From Chlamydiales bacterium (GTDB taxonomy: Bacteria; Chlamydiota; Chlamydiia; Chlamydiales; FEN-1388): a DNA stretch of 10,612 nucleotides. This document shows, piece after piece, positions 1 to 6,161 of the stretch. Numbering within the stretch: position 1 is the first letter of the stretch; every line of letters starts with the position of its first letter. The position numbers and the translations under genes are program-made. The notes beneath the pieces are model-generated. The model was not told the DNA's origin, searched no databases, and saw nothing but the letters and a program-made list of their open reading frames with translations. The stretch lies in contig JAJFUY010000369.1 in assembly GCA_021372185.1 (NCBI GenBank), positions 1 to 10,612 on the forward strand, in the 5' to 3' direction.

Positions 1-108
1 GTTCCTAGCATGGATAAAATACCTGAAATAGCCAAGTGTTTTGGTTGTTCACAAGAAGAGACTGCCAAGCAATTAATCAAACTGAAAAAAGAAAGGTTGG
101 GGAAATAA
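1..108 (+). CDS. C-terminal end of an unidentified protein (partial)
   Basis: An open frame enters from the left edge and runs 35 codons to TAA at 106-108. The visible residues include IAKCFGCSQEETAKQL followed by a lysine-rich tail. The 'IAKCFGCSQEE' stretch resembles the first helices of a small helix-turn-helix (fungal/XRE-like 'IAKxFGVS...') but too little is present to assign a family. The next gene starts 4 bases after its stop, so it is probably the preceding member of the same operon. An internal ATG at 10-12 exists, but there is no reason to prefer it, since the frame is open upstream. Confidence 0.5.
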   Translation, partial: VPSMDKIPEIAKCFGCSQEETAKQLIKLKKERLGK

Positions 109-112
109 TAAA

Positions 113-283
113 ATGGTTATGACCTGTGAAGAATGTGGAAAGAAAATTCAAGAAGGCGATATGGTTCTCGACCTAGACGGATTTGTTTATTGCGAAGATT
201 GTATTGAAAATATGTCGGCAAAAGATATGCTAGAAATTTTGGATATAAAGCTTAAAGGAGCAAGGCCAAATGACTACATTTAA
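113..283 (+). CDS. Zinc-ribbon-like mini-protein
   Basis: A 56-residue protein with a CxxC pair near the N-terminus (TCEECGKKI) and a second CxxC (YCEDCI) about 23 residues later. This is the spacing of a small treble-clef/LIM-like zinc-binding fold. The C-terminal part (SAKDMLEILDIKLKG) looks like a short helix. Its last 14 bases overlap the start of the exonuclease gene, and the exonuclease ribosome binding site (AAGGAG at 255-260) lies inside it, so the two are likely translationally coupled. Translation could begin at 113 or at the ATG two codons later (119). The CxxC pattern suggests metal binding. Its specific role is unknown, and proteins of this type are common as uncharacterised early phage genes. 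Confidence 0.75.
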   Translation: MVMTCEECGKKIQEGDMVLDLDGFVYCEDCIENMSAKDMLEILDIKLKGARPNDYI

Positions 284-1208
284 TAAGATTTTAGACGTTA
301 AAGATGTTACAAGGGTTGATTGGTTAAACGCACGCAAAATTGGCATTGGCGGTAGCGACATGGCCGCAATTATGGGTCTTAACAAGTGGCGGTCTGCTGT
401 TGATGTCTGGCTTGACAAAACAGGCCAAATAGTTGAAGAACAGGAAGAAAACGAGTTCATGTATTGGGGCAACGTACTAGAGGAAGTTGTTGCCAAAGAA
501 TTTGAACGCAGAGCAAACTTAAAAGTTCGCAGAAACAATTTCATGCTGCAAAGCGTTGAGTATCCATTCTTGCTTGCCAATCTTGACCGTGAAATAGTCG
601 GTCAAAAAGTCGGGTTAGAGTGTAAGACCGCTTCCGCTTTTAAATCGGAAGAGTGGGAGGGCGATAGCGTGCCTGACATTTACTATATTCAATGCCAACA
701 TTACATGGCGGTAACAGGGTACTGTAGTTGGTGGATAGCCTGTTTATGCGGTGGAAATAGCTTCTTTTTCAAAGAAATCCCACGCAATGAAGAAGTTATT
801 GCTTTAATTATTGAGAAAGGGAAAGAGTTTTGGCAACACGTTACAGACTTGACTATGCCGGACATTACAGGGCAGGAATCTTGTAAAAAGGCGTTAACAA
901 AACTTTACCCCGATAGTAACGGCGAGAGCGTTAATTTGCCCGATACGGCGACTATATATATTGAGCAATACAATCGTGCTAGTGAGGCAGAAAAAGCCGC
1001 AGGTGAGCAAAAATTGGAAGCGCAGAACATATTGACCAATATGCTAGGCGTTAACGAAATAGGGTTCGCAGGAGATTTTAAGGTTTCATGGAAAACGACT
1101 AAAGCTAGAGAAACCTTTGACGGCAAAAAGCTTAAAGCCGATTATCCGGAAATTGCCAAAAACTATATTAAAATTGGTGAACCTTCAAGAAAGTTTGGAA
1201 TTAAATAA
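270..1208 (+). CDS. yqaJ: YqaJ-family phage exonuclease (recombination nuclease)
   Basis: A 312-residue protein of the YqaJ viral recombinase family, lambda-exonuclease-like PD-(D/E)xK nucleases that resect double-stranded DNA ends to give single strands for annealing. Visible family marks, in order: the N-terminal block ARKIGIGGSDMAAIMGLNKW (residues 21-40), WGNVLEEVVAKEF (67-79) with the conserved early Glu, the acid D106 in LANLDREIV, the E117-C118-K119 core of the ExK motif, and the P-x-x-Y-x-x-Q segment PDIYYIQCQHYM (135-146). The length is normal for the family and no active-site residue is missing. The start at 270 has AAGGAG nine bases upstream and overlaps the preceding zinc-ribbon gene. 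RecT follows after 20 bases, the usual exonuclease/annealing-protein pairing. Symbol given by analogy to the B. subtilis skin element. Confidence 0.93.
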   Translation: MTTFNKILDVKDVTRVDWLNARKIGIGGSDMAAIMGLNKWRSAVDVWLDKTGQIVEEQEENEFMYWGNVLEEVVAKEFERRANLKVRRNNFMLQSVEYPFLLANLDREIVGQKVGLECKTASAFKSEEWEGDSVPDIYYIQCQHYMAVTGYCSWWIACLCGGNSFFFKEIPRNEEVIALIIEKGKEFWQHVTDLTMPDITGQESCKKALTKLYPDSNGESVNLPDTATIYIEQYNRASEAEKAAGEQKLEAQNILTNMLGVNEIGFAGDFKVSWKTTKARETFDGKKLKADYPEIAKNYIKIGEPSRKFGIK

Positions 1209-1228
1209 AAAAAGGAGAGTACTAAATT

Positions 1229-2071
1229 ATGGCAACAATAAATGGATTAGAAAAAAACACTTTTAAAGCGGTAGCGGAAAAAACAGAGGTTAAAGAGATT
1301 GCGAGTTTAAAAGGGCTATTGAGCAACGCAGGAGTAAAAAAACGTTTTGAAGAATTACTGGGGGCAAAATCAGCAGGCTTTATGAGCAGTTTGCTTTCTG
1401 CTACACATAACAATGCTTTGTTAGCGAAGGCAGACCCGCAAACTATTGTTTCAGCCGGTGCAATGGCCGCTACTTTAGACCTTCCTATCAACCAAAATTT
1501 GGGTTTTGCGTACATTGTTCCTTTTAGAAATGGGAAAACAGGAGTTACGGAAGCTCAGTTCCAACTTGGCTATAAAGGTTACATACAACTTGCAATGCGT
1601 ACCGGTCAGTACAAGACTATTAATGCTTGCGAAGTTTATGAAGGAGAAATTACAAAAGAAAATCGCTTTACTGGAGAATTTGAGTTTGGAGAAAAAACAG
1701 GAGATAACGTTACCGGCTATTTGTCGTATTTTAAACTGATCAATGGCTTTGAAAAATATCTTTATATCAAAACTGACGACATGGAGAAGCACGCCAAAAA
1801 GTTTAGTCAGACTTATAAAAAGGGTTATGGACTATGGTCTACCGACTTCCATTCCATGGCCATTAAGACGGTTATTAAAACCCTTTTATCCAAGTATGGT
1901 ATCCTTTCTATTAGCATGCAATCGGCTATTTTAAATGACGGTGGCGTTATCAAGCAAGCTGACACGGGCGAGTTGGAAGCCAATTTTGAAGGCGACACTA
2001 TCGACGTAGAAGGCGTAGGTTCTGTTGACAAAGAGACTGGCGAAATTTTGGTGCCGGAAGAAGAAAAATAA
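1229..2071 (+). CDS. recT: RecT-family single-strand DNA annealing protein
   Basis: A 280-residue RecT/YqaK-family recombinase, which coats single-stranded DNA made by the partner exonuclease and anneals it to complementary strands. The RecT signature is clear: AATLDLPINQNLGFAYIVPF at residues 80-99, then AQFQLGYKGYIQLAMRTGQY (109-128), and later YGLWSTDFHSMAIKTVIKTLL. The C-terminal 30 or so residues are strongly acidic (EANFEGDTIDVEG...VPEEEK), a variable tail typical of the family. ATG at 1229 follows AAGGAG (1212-1217). The gene is the direct downstream partner of the YqaJ exonuclease, and together with the ssb gene at 10070 they make a complete annealing recombination set. Confidence 0.95.
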   Translation: MATINGLEKNTFKAVAEKTEVKEIASLKGLLSNAGVKKRFEELLGAKSAGFMSSLLSATHNNALLAKADPQTIVSAGAMAATLDLPINQNLGFAYIVPFRNGKTGVTEAQFQLGYKGYIQLAMRTGQYKTINACEVYEGEITKENRFTGEFEFGEKTGDNVTGYLSYFKLINGFEKYLYIKTDDMEKHAKKFSQTYKKGYGLWSTDFHSMAIKTVIKTLLSKYGILSISMQSAILNDGGVIKQADTGELEANFEGDTIDVEGVGSVDKETGEILVPEEEK

Positions 2072-2085
2072 TTATATTCTGCAAT

Positions 2086-2109
2086 CCCCTTCGCCTATGG
2101 AGCGAGGGG
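2086..2109 (+). promoter_or_regulatory. Stem-loop upstream of the antirepressor ribosome binding site
   Basis: In the 56-base gap between recT and the antirepressor, CCCC (2086-2089) plus TCGC (2091-2094) pair with GCGA (2102-2105) plus GGGG (2106-2109), leaving one bulged T at 2090 and a 7-base loop. No T-run follows, so it is not a canonical intrinsic terminator. A second G-run at 2116-2120 belongs to the ribosome binding site (AAAGGGGG) and could compete for the same CCCC. It may be an mRNA processing or translation-control element. The structure is visible in the sequence; the function is inference. Confidence 0.5.
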
Positions 2110-2127
2110 GAGAAAGGGGGTTAATTC

Positions 2128-2847
2128 ATGAATAACATTCAACTTTTCACAAACAATACCTTTGGGCAAATAAGAGCAATGTATCAAAATGGCGAGCCTT
2201 ATGTCATGCTTAACGACGTTTGCCAAATTCTAGGATTGGGCAATCCTAGTCAAGCGAAAGCTAGACTAAAATCTGATGGGGTCATTACTAATGAGGTCAT
2301 AGACAATATGGGCAGAAGTCAAAGCGCTACTTTTATTAACGAGAGCAACCTGTATAAACTCATATTCCAAAGCAGAAAGATAGAAGCGGAGAAGTTCAGT
2401 GACTGGGTGACAGAAGAAGTGCTGCCTTCAATTCGCAAGACGGGGTCTTTTAGTCTCGCTGTTCCTACGACTTTTGCCGAAGCTCTACGTTTAGCGGCAG
2501 ACCAAGCCGAAAAAATAGAACAGCAAAATAAACTACTTATTGAAGCCAAACCCAAAGTTGATTTTTTTGACGCTGTAGCAGGTAGCAAGGAAGCTATCCA
2601 AATGGCTAACGTTGCTAAGCTTTTAGGTATTAAGGGTATTGGCAGAAATACTCTTTTTGAAATTCTACGAAGGAGAAAGATTTTGCAATTTAACAATATC
2701 CCTTACCAAGAATACATTGACAGGGGATATTTTAGGATAGTAGAACAAAAGTACGTTAAGCCAGACGGCGACACCTGCATTAATATTAAAACACTGGTGT
2801 ATCAAAAGGGTTTGGACTATATTAGAAAAATAATAAAAGAGTGTTGA
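2128..2847 (+). CDS. Phage antirepressor, BRO-N plus ANT/KilAC domains
   Basis: A 239-residue antirepressor with a two-domain layout. Residues 1-105 form a BRO-N domain: IRAMYQNGEPYVMLNDVCQILGL, then INESNLYKLIFQSRKIEAEKF and WVTEEVLPSIRKTGSF, all hallmark segments. After a helical linker (EALRLAADQAEKIEQQNKLL), residues about 135-237 form the C-terminal antirepressor (ANT) domain, with MANVAKLLGIKGIGRNTLFEILRRRKIL as its helix-turn-helix part and YQEYIDRGYFRIVEQKY following. Such proteins counteract the CI-like repressor or act as DNA-binding regulators of lytic genes. ATG at 2128 follows AAAGGGGG (2113-2120). Its stop codon is embedded in the -35 box of the next promoter. The exact target of this protein is not visible. 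Confidence 0.92.
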   Translation: MNNIQLFTNNTFGQIRAMYQNGEPYVMLNDVCQILGLGNPSQAKARLKSDGVITNEVIDNMGRSQSATFINESNLYKLIFQSRKIEAEKFSDWVTEEVLPSIRKTGSFSLAVPTTFAEALRLAADQAEKIEQQNKLLIEAKPKVDFFDAVAGSKEAIQMANVAKLLGIKGIGRNTLFEILRRRKILQFNNIPYQEYIDRGYFRIVEQKYVKPDGDTCINIKTLVYQKGLDYIRKIIKEC

Positions 2848-2873
2848 CATTATGGTTATTGTTGTTGTATAAT
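2844..2873 (+). promoter_or_regulatory. Consensus sigma-70/SigA promoter
   Basis: TTGACA at 2844-2849 and TATAAT at 2868-2873, both exact consensus hexamers, separated by 18 bp. The -35 box overlaps the TGA stop codon of the antirepressor (2845-2847). Transcription would start around 2880, just before the AAGGAGG (2888-2894) of the small HTH gene at 2901. It is the clearest promoter in the window and probably drives the replication operon downstream. Confidence 0.85.
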
Positions 2874-2900
2874 TAAAAAAAGAAAGAAAGGAGGGTCTAT

Positions 2901-3071
2901 ATGAACCTAAAGGAATTACGAAAAAGAAAAGGACTTACACAAATGGACGCCGCCGCAATTTGTGGTGTTAGTTTGACTTGCTGGATTTTGTGGGAAAGAG
3001 AAATAAATACTCCTAACGAAGAAAACATGGTGAAGGTGAAACAATTAGAATCCTTGCCGGATAAGGAGTAA
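2901..3071 (+). CDS. Small XRE-type helix-turn-helix protein
   Basis: A 56-residue protein read as an XRE/Cro-like helix-turn-helix: LKELRKRKGLTQMDAAAICGVS gives helices 1 and 2, and LTCWILWEREINTPN matches the recognition-helix-plus-'WExGxxxP' block of the family, here with RE in place of the usual RG/KG. ATG at 2901 has a perfect AAGGAGG six bases upstream, and the strong promoter at 2844-2873 directly precedes it. The replisome organizer starts 4 bases after its stop, and that gene's AAGGAG lies within this coding region, so the two are coupled. It could be a Cro-like regulator of its own promoter or a phage-specific activator. The DNA target is unknown. Confidence 0.82.
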   Translation: MNLKELRKRKGLTQMDAAAICGVSLTCWILWEREINTPNEENMVKVKQLESLPDKE

Positions 3072-3075
3072 AGCA

Positions 3076-3924
3076 ATGAGCGACAACAAAAGATATTATT
3101 ATTTGAAACTAAAGGATAACTTTTTTGACAGTGATGAATTGATGGTGCTTGAAAGCTTGCCTGATGGCTATATGTATTCAAATATTCTACTTAAATTATA
3201 TCTACGAGGTCTAAAGAACGACGGTAAGTTGATGGTAAATGAAAGAATTCCTTACAATAGCACAATGCTTGCAACCGTCACTCGTCATCCTGTTGCTGTT
3301 GTCGAAAAAGCAATTAAAATATTCATTGATTTAGGCCTAATTGAAGTAATGGAAAACGGAGCAATTTATCTTTTAGACATACAAAATTACATCGGTGAAA
3401 GTAGCACTGAGGCAGATAGAAAGCGGAGATATAGAGAAAAAATTGAAAGTGAAAAATTGCTCCCTCTCCCTACTAATGGGACAAATGTCCCACGGAACGT
3501 CCCTAAATGTCCAGACGAAAATCCACCAGAGACAGAGATAGAGAAAGAACTAGATTTAGATTTAGATTTAGAACTAGAACTAGAGAAAGAGAAAGAGCTA
3601 GAACTAAAGAAAAAGATAAAGAAAGAAAAGTCCCCGTCACCTGAAAAGAAAACGTCCTTTGCTGAATTTGTCACATTAACTCAAACTGAATACGATATGC
3701 TAACAGCCAAATTGGGTAATGAGCAAGCCGTTAAAGACTGTATTGACATTCTTGACAACTATAAGGGCTCAAGCGGCAAAAAGTACAAGAGTGATTATAG
3801 GGCTATTCTTAGTTGGGTTATTGACAAATACAAGGCTAAGAAAAAAGAGAGCTCAACCACATTGTCAAAAAGTACGCAAGCGGCGGAAGAAGCAATCCGT
3901 ATGTTGAAAGAAAGGGGCTTGTAA
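3076..3924 (+). CDS. Phage replisome organizer (replication initiation protein)
   Basis: A 282-residue replication protein. Residues 1-125 match the phage replisome organizer N-terminal domain: YYYLKLKDNFFDSDELMVLESLPDG, IPYNSTMLATVTRHPVAVVEKAIKIF and IYLLDIQNYIGESSTEADRKRRYRE are characteristic of this winged-helix origin-binding family. A charged linker follows (about 126-195), containing alternating acidic/leucine and lysine residues (152-187). The C-terminal segment FAEFVTLTQTEYDMLTAKLG, then DNYKGSSGKKYKSDYRAILSWVI (228-250), resembles the DnaD-like tail seen in Bacillota phage initiators. It should bind the phage origin and recruit the helicase through the loader encoded next. The start at 3076 uses AAGGAG at 3063-3068. 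Origin iterons are often inside or near such genes, but I could not identify any with confidence. Confidence 0.9.
   Translation: MSDNKRYYYLKLKDNFFDSDELMVLESLPDGYMYSNILLKLYLRGLKNDGKLMVNERIPYNSTMLATVTRHPVAVVEKAIKIFIDLGLIEVMENGAIYLLDIQNYIGESSTEADRKRRYREKIESEKLLPLPTNGTNVPRNVPKCPDENPPETEIEKELDLDLDLELELEKEKELELKKKIKKEKSPSPEKKTSFAEFVTLTQTEYDMLTAKLGNEQAVKDCIDILDNYKGSSGKKYKSDYRAILSWVIDKYKAKKKESSTTLSKSTQAAEEAIRMLKERGL
3529..3606 (+). repeat. In-frame hexanucleotide repeat tract in the replisome organizer linker
   Basis: A run of 6-bp units built from GAR/GAT codons alternating with TTA, CTA or AAA. The clearest cores are three consecutive GATTTA units and two GAACTA units around 3553-3582, flanked by GAGAAA and GAGCTA variants. 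It encodes alternating E/D with L or K (residues 152-177). Because the unit is 6 bp, slippage would change linker length by two residues without breaking the frame. Confidence 0.8.
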
Positions 3925-4470
3925 ATGTCAACAGAAGAAACTTTAGAAAAAATCAGAATATTAGGTAAATACGCCGCATTGATACCTAATAACCATATGT
4001 CAAAGGATAATTTTATTATGTATGCTGATATTCTTTCAGATTACAGCCACGAAGAACTAGAAGCAGGATTAAGGGTGATAGTTCGCACTGACACCTTTTA
4101 TCCTTCCATAGCAAGAATTAGAGAAGCCATAGAAGGGCTGAGAGACACCGCAAATGATACTCATGTCGCAGACGAAAACGAAGCATGGGGAGAGCTTATG
4201 CGAGAAATGAGAGCAAAGGCTTGTACTGACAAACCACCTGTATTTACACGCCCGGAAATTGCGGAGACGGTTAGAAATTTAGATTGGAACACGATCAGCC
4301 GGTGTGAAGAAAGCGATTTGCCAACTGTTAGAGCGCATTTTAGAATGGCGTATCAAGCAACGTGCAAGAGAATGAAAGAGCAGAGTACTAATAAAGAGGT
4401 CATAAAGACGCTTGACATTAGTAGTTTGTTGGATAGAGCAAAAATTAAAAAAATAGACGGAGGGAAATAA
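3925..4470 (+). CDS. Replicative helicase loader/inhibitor, G39P-like
   Basis: A 181-residue protein beginning directly after the stop codon of the replisome organizer (TAA-ATG). Residues 5-70 (LEKIRILGKYAALIPN, MYADILSDYSHEELEAGLRVIVRTDTFYPSIARIREAI) match the pattern of the G39P family of phage helicase loaders, small helical proteins that bind the replicative helicase and deliver it to the origin complex. The family hallmark 'short helix, W/Y-xxx-L, then tsxFxPsiaeir' is recognisable. The C-terminal half (AWGELMREMRAKA, FTRPEIAETVRNLDWNTIS, RAHFRMAYQATCKRM) looks like the helical domain often fused in these proteins. No helicase gene lies in the window, so the partner would be host DnaB/DnaC or a helicase encoded elsewhere in the phage. 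Confidence 0.75.
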   Translation: MSTEETLEKIRILGKYAALIPNNHMSKDNFIMYADILSDYSHEELEAGLRVIVRTDTFYPSIARIREAIEGLRDTANDTHVADENEAWGELMREMRAKACTDKPPVFTRPEIAETVRNLDWNTISRCEESDLPTVRAHFRMAYQATCKRMKEQSTNKEVIKTLDISSLLDRAKIKKIDGGK

Positions 4471-4836
4471 ATGAGAAAATTATCAAAAGAAGCAAAAGGG
4501 GCAACGGACATAAATATTGAACAAAAACAGTTAGAACAGCTCACAAATGGGATGGTAAGAAATATAGTTTACCTTACTAACAATTTGAACGATAAAGCGA
4601 GTTTTAGTGGTAAAGAAGTTAAATACTGGATATTCACGCTACAAGATTTTATGAGGATAAGCATTGCTTATGGAGATAACAAACTGGTCAACTATTGGTT
4701 TCCAATGAAAAACTTGTATTTGTACGATTCAGAATACACGATCGTAAAAGAAATTATAAGAGCCATATATGTTTTGCTAGAAAATAACCCAATGCAAATG
4801 GCGGATAAAAGGACAGAAACAAGAACTACAGATTAA
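4471..4836 (+). CDS. Unrecognised protein of the replication operon
   Basis: A 121-residue protein that starts directly after the loader stop codon (TAA-ATG), with AGGGA (4461-4465) as ribosome binding site. I do not recognise the family. The N-terminus is charged and probably helical (EQKQLEQLTNGMVRNIVYLTNN). The middle is rich in aromatic residues (YWIFTLQDFMRISIAYGD, NYWFPMKNLYLYDSEY), and the C-terminus is a helix followed by a polar tail (KRTETRTTD). It has no cysteines, signal peptide or clear transmembrane segment. Abutting the initiator and loader genes without any gap suggests a role in DNA replication, but this is positional inference only. Confidence 0.65.
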   Translation: MRKLSKEAKGATDINIEQKQLEQLTNGMVRNIVYLTNNLNDKASFSGKEVKYWIFTLQDFMRISIAYGDNKLVNYWFPMKNLYLYDSEYTIVKEIIRAIYVLLENNPMQMADKRTETRTTD

Positions 4837-4850
4837 AGGGAGGGTTTTAA

Positions 4851-5606
4851 ATGAAAGCATATAAAGGATTAAACGAAAAAATGCAGGGTTACGGTGAATT
4901 TCAGTACGAATTAGGCAAAACTTACGAAACTGATAAAGCAAAAGCTTGCGAATGCGGATTCCACGCTTGCACTGAACCTTTTGATGTTTTCAACTATTTT
5001 GACCCCGCTAATAGTAGATATTTTGAAGTTGAAACAGAAGGCAAGTTTGATAAAGATAAAAACGATTCAAAGTTGGCTTGTACAAAAATTACTATTAGTG
5101 CAGAAATAGGACTGCCGGGTATTATAAAAGCAGGTGTTGACTTTATTTTAGAAAGAGCAAAAAACGTAAAAACGAACACAGGCGACCAATCAGCGGCGAC
5201 TAACACAGGCAACCGTTCAGCGGCGACGAACACAGGTAACTACTCGGCGGCGACCAACACAGGCTACCGTTCAGCGGCGACGAACACAGGTAACTACTCG
5301 GCGGCGACGAACACAGGCGACCAATCAGCGGCGACGAACACAGGCTACCAGTCGGTGGCTACGAACATAGGTAACTACTCGGCGGCTACGGTAGAAGGGA
5401 AAGATTCGGTAGCTTGTGCTCTAGGCTGTGATTGCAAAGCAAAAGGAGCTTTGGGGTGCGCAATCGTTGTTACTGAACGTGGAGATTGGGACGGAGAGAC
5501 GTACCCATTACTCAAAATTAAAGCCGCTATCGTTGACGGCAAAAAAATAAAGGTCGATACTTTTTATAAATTAGTCGGTGGAAAATTCGTAGAGGTGAAA
5601 GAATGA
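4851..5606 (+). CDS. DUF7666-family protein with nine-residue tandem repeats
   Basis: A 251-residue protein. The N-terminal ~95 residues match the DUF7666 phage family: YKGLNEKMQGYGEFQYELGKTYE, then CECGFHACTEPFDVFNYFDP (residues 33-52) and a YFEVETEG segment. Residues 108-179 are eight near-perfect copies of TNTGxxSAA, where xx is DQ, NR, NY or YR/YQ; one or two degenerate copies follow (TVEGKDSVA, CALGCDCKA). The C-terminal domain (GALGCAIVVTERGDWDGETYPLLKIKAAIVDG) is conserved in the same family. The repeats probably fold as a beta-solenoid or YadA-head-like stack, an inference from their G, S, A and N periodicity. The function is unknown. ATG at 4851 follows AGGGAGGG (4838-4845). The end overlaps a micro-ORF by ATGA. 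Confidence 0.85.
   Translation: MKAYKGLNEKMQGYGEFQYELGKTYETDKAKACECGFHACTEPFDVFNYFDPANSRYFEVETEGKFDKDKNDSKLACTKITISAEIGLPGIIKAGVDFILERAKNVKTNTGDQSAATNTGNRSAATNTGNYSAATNTGYRSAATNTGNYSAATNTGDQSAATNTGYQSVATNIGNYSAATVEGKDSVACALGCDCKAKGALGCAIVVTERGDWDGETYPLLKIKAAIVDGKKIKVDTFYKLVGGKFVEVKE
5172..5414 (+). repeat. 27-bp coding tandem repeats (eight good copies plus one degenerate)
   Basis: Head-to-tail 27-bp units in frame: copies begin at 5172, 5199, 5226, 5253, 5280, 5307, 5334 and 5361, with a degenerate ninth at 5388. Copies 1 and 6 are identical, as are copies 3 and 5. Copies 2-3 and 4-5 form a 54-bp higher-order pair differing at only two bases. Differences between copies concentrate at the two codons before the conserved serine. 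The pattern suggests expansion and shuffling by slippage or unequal recombination. Confidence 0.95.
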
Positions 5607-5641
5607 CCCATTGGGACGACACGGGAGGGCTTAGAAAATGA
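5603..5641 (+). CDS. 12-codon micro-ORF linking two genes by ATGA overlaps
   Basis: The frame starts at ATG 5603, overlapping the TGA of the DUF7666 gene (ATGA, 5603-5606), encodes MTHWDDTGGLRK, and ends at TGA 5639-5641, overlapping the ATG of the RuvC-like gene (ATGA, 5638-5641). It contains the ribosome binding site GGGAGGG of the downstream gene. It may act as a re-initiation bridge for coupled translation, or be the remnant of a longer gene. Expression cannot be judged from sequence. Confidence 0.4.
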   Translation: MTHWDDTGGLRK

Positions 5642-6126
5642 TTTTAGCGATAGACCCGGGCAACGAGCAATCGGCATATGCTGTGCTTAACGAAGAGCTT
5701 TTCCCTGTAAGCTTTGGAAAAGTAGATAACAGAAATCTGCTTGACAATATTACCAATATCGTTGTCGGCAACTGTATCAAAAATGCGGCCGTTGAAATGG
5801 TAGCTTGTTACGGTATGGCTGTAGGGAAAACAGTATTTGAAACGTGCGTTTATATCGGTAAATTAACCGAAAGGCTAGAAAACAACGGCGTTGAGGTTAC
5901 TTATATTTACAGAAAAGAAGAAAAAATGAACCTATGCCATACCATGAAGGCGAAAGACGGAAATATTTCTCAAGCCTTGAGAGATAGGTTTGGAGAAAAG
6001 GGAACGATTAAAAATAAGGGTTGGTTCTTTGGTTTTAAGGCTGATATTTGGCAAGCATACGCTGTTGGCATAACGTATAGTGATTTGTATTGCAAAACAG
6101 GTACAAACATAAGGGCAGTAAAATAA
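5638..6126 (+). CDS. RuvC-like Holliday junction resolvase / RNase H-fold nuclease
   Basis: A 162-residue protein with the RuvC/RNase H-fold pattern. It begins with ILAIDPGNEQSAYAVL, the first beta-hairpin with catalytic D6 in the DPG motif. A central strand, AAVEMVACYGMAVGKTVFETCVYIGKL (residues 50-76), carries E53. The end has GWFFGFKADIWQAYAVGIT, where D136 takes the place of the terminal acidic residue and the following helix resembles the 'D-A-L-A-V-A' helix of phage resolvases. Such enzymes cut four-way DNA junctions and branched replication or recombination intermediates. The residue roles are inferred by pattern, not alignment. It sits in a replication/recombination operon with YqaJ and RecT, which fits. 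Its start overlaps the stop of the 12-codon micro-ORF. Confidence 0.78.
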   Translation: MILAIDPGNEQSAYAVLNEELFPVSFGKVDNRNLLDNITNIVVGNCIKNAAVEMVACYGMAVGKTVFETCVYIGKLTERLENNGVEVTYIYRKEEKMNLCHTMKAKDGNISQALRDRFGEKGTIKNKGWFFGFKADIWQAYAVGITYSDLYCKTGTNIRAVK

Positions 6127-6161
6127 AAACGCCGTACGGAGAAATTTGGAGGTGGAAAGAA

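Noticed and set aside
230..580. Minus-strand open frames opposite yqaJ, recT, the antirepressor, the replisome organizer and others
   Set aside because: They lie fully opposite well-supported plus-strand genes, have serine/leucine-rich compositions typical of reversed coding sequence, and lack matching ribosome binding sites or recognisable domains.
5172..5414. CRISPR array
   Set aside because: The 27-bp units are directly adjacent with no unique spacers, keep the reading frame, and encode a uniform TNTGxxSAA peptide repeat.
5172..5414. Diversity-generating retroelement variable region
   Set aside because: The variable xAC codons first suggested it, but there is no reverse transcriptase or template repeat in the window, and variation is between tandem copies rather than against a template.
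6090..6161. Upstream start for the YopX gene
   Set aside because: The extra 24 residues would overlap the resolvase gene, have no good ribosome binding site, and precede the canonical family start MREIKFRA.
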